Origin: an uncultured Pseudomonadota bacterium
GTDB taxonomy: Bacteria; Myxococcota_A; UBA796; CAJQPC01
Reading direction: 5' to 3'
NCBI GenBank assembly: GCA_937915955.1
Contig: CALGIB010000809.1
Span: forward strand, 1 to 6,619
DNA length: 6,619 nt
The notes beneath the pieces are model-generated. The model did not search any database. It saw nothing but the letters and a program-made list of their open reading frames with translations, and was not told the origin of the DNA. Made by a program: the position numbers and the translations under genes. Below, in pieces: positions 6,125 to 6,619 of this stretch. How positions within the stretch are numbered: the stretch's first letter is position 1; every line of letters starts with the position of its first letter.

Positions 6125-6619
6125 GAGCAGGTCTCCGCGTCGCCGATCAGCGCCGCGGCCTCGCTCAGGCGCGTGCGCAGGAAGCGGTGGGCCGGGTCGT
6201 GCTGGAAGCGGGCGTGCCAGACCATGCGCGTGGTGAACGTCGGCAGCTTCAGCGGGGGCTCGTGCACGTCCAGCTCGAGCACCTCGGCCAGGCGGCAGGC
6301 GACGCGGCTGGCCAGGGTCAGGACCATGTCCGTGCGGGCCACCAGCAGCGGCGCCACGAGGAAGTGGGGCACCCGCAGCACGACGCGGCGCTCGCGGCCC
6401 TCGCGCTCGAGGAAGTGGTCGACGACCCCCGGGCCTCGACCTCGGGGAGAGACCAGCATGTGGTCGAGGCGGCAGTAGGTGTCCAGGTCCAGGCCCTCCT
6501 CCAGCGCCGGGTGGTCCTTGCGGGTCACGCAGACGAAGCGATCCCGGAACAGCGCGCGCTGAACGTGGTTGCCGGGCACCTCGCGGAACACGCCCACGGC
6601 GAGGTGCACCTCGCCACTC
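6121..6619 (-). CDS. LysR-type transcriptional regulator, C-terminal effector-binding part (N-terminus outside window)
   Basis: The last 165 residues of a protein whose 5' end lies beyond the window; in-frame codons continue to its edge, so the GTG at 6609 is not taken as a start. The visible part has the hallmark order of a LysR substrate-binding domain: HLAVGVFREVP, then ALFRDRFVCVTRKDHPAL, the pattern found in the NodD/NahR/LeuO-like group, then a HFLVAPLLVARTDMVLTLASR segment crossing the effector cleft, and a C-terminal HARFQHDPAHRFLR typical of the final helix. The missing part should be about 130-140 residues with the winged helix-turn-helix. LysR proteins bind DNA as tetramers and respond to a small-molecule inducer. 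The gene ends inside the crotonase start with a 4-nt overlap, so it is probably co-transcribed with the genes it may control. Confidence 0.9.
   Translation of the reverse strand, partial: SGEVHLAVGVFREVPGNHVQRALFRDRFVCVTRKDHPALEEGLDLDTYCRLDHMLVSPRGRGPGVVDHFLEREGRERRVVLRVPHFLVAPLLVARTDMVLTLASRVACRLAEVLELDVHEPPLKLPTFTTRMVWHARFQHDPAHRFLRTRLSEAAALIGDAETCS

Overview
The window is very GC-rich (roughly 70% by eye) with GTG starts in several genes, and it is almost wholly coding. Seven genes are visible, all on the minus strand, so transcription runs from position 6619 towards 1. The base composition, the sulfatase-like protein with an N-terminal SLDTVRAD motif, the RlmN-like paralogue and the TPR-glycosyltransferase suggest a high-GC environmental bacterium, perhaps a myxobacterium-like member of the former Deltaproteobacteria. 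That placement is inference; no marker gene is present.

In transcription order the genes are: the C-terminal half of a LysR-type regulator (6121-6619, cut by the window edge); a crotonase-fold protein (5360-6124); a radical SAM protein resembling RlmN/Cfr (4329-5363); a classical short-chain dehydrogenase/reductase (3586-4338); a sulfatase/alkaline-phosphatase superfamily hydrolase with Thr in place of the formylglycine Cys (2264-3586); a fusion of a histidine phosphatase to a NadR-like P-loop kinase (1041-2267); and a family 2 glycosyltransferase with a helical-repeat tail (1-998, cut by the window edge).

The first six genes overlap at every junction: 4 nt (GTGA), 4 nt (GTGA), 10 nt, 1 nt (TGATG) and 4 nt (GTGA). 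The only gap is 42 nt, before the glycosyltransferase, and it holds a perfect 8-bp inverted repeat that runs into the ribosome binding site. This is what a single translationally coupled operon looks like. The LysR gene leads the operon on the same strand, whereas LysR regulators are usually divergent from their targets.

No established pathway accounts for this combination. Crotonase plus SDR suggests acyl-CoA or similar small-molecule chemistry. The radical SAM protein keeps all five cysteines needed for the RlmN/Cfr methylation mechanism but has lost other RlmN signatures. The last three genes look like phosphate- or sulfate-ester hydrolysis, phosphoryl transfer and glycosyl transfer. Alternatively this may be a densely packed run of functionally unrelated genes. 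The kinase/phosphatase fusion and the RlmN-like paralogue are the most unusual items. I saw no tRNA, rRNA, CRISPR array, insertion sequence or convincing terminator, and no stretch longer than 42 nt lacks a gene.
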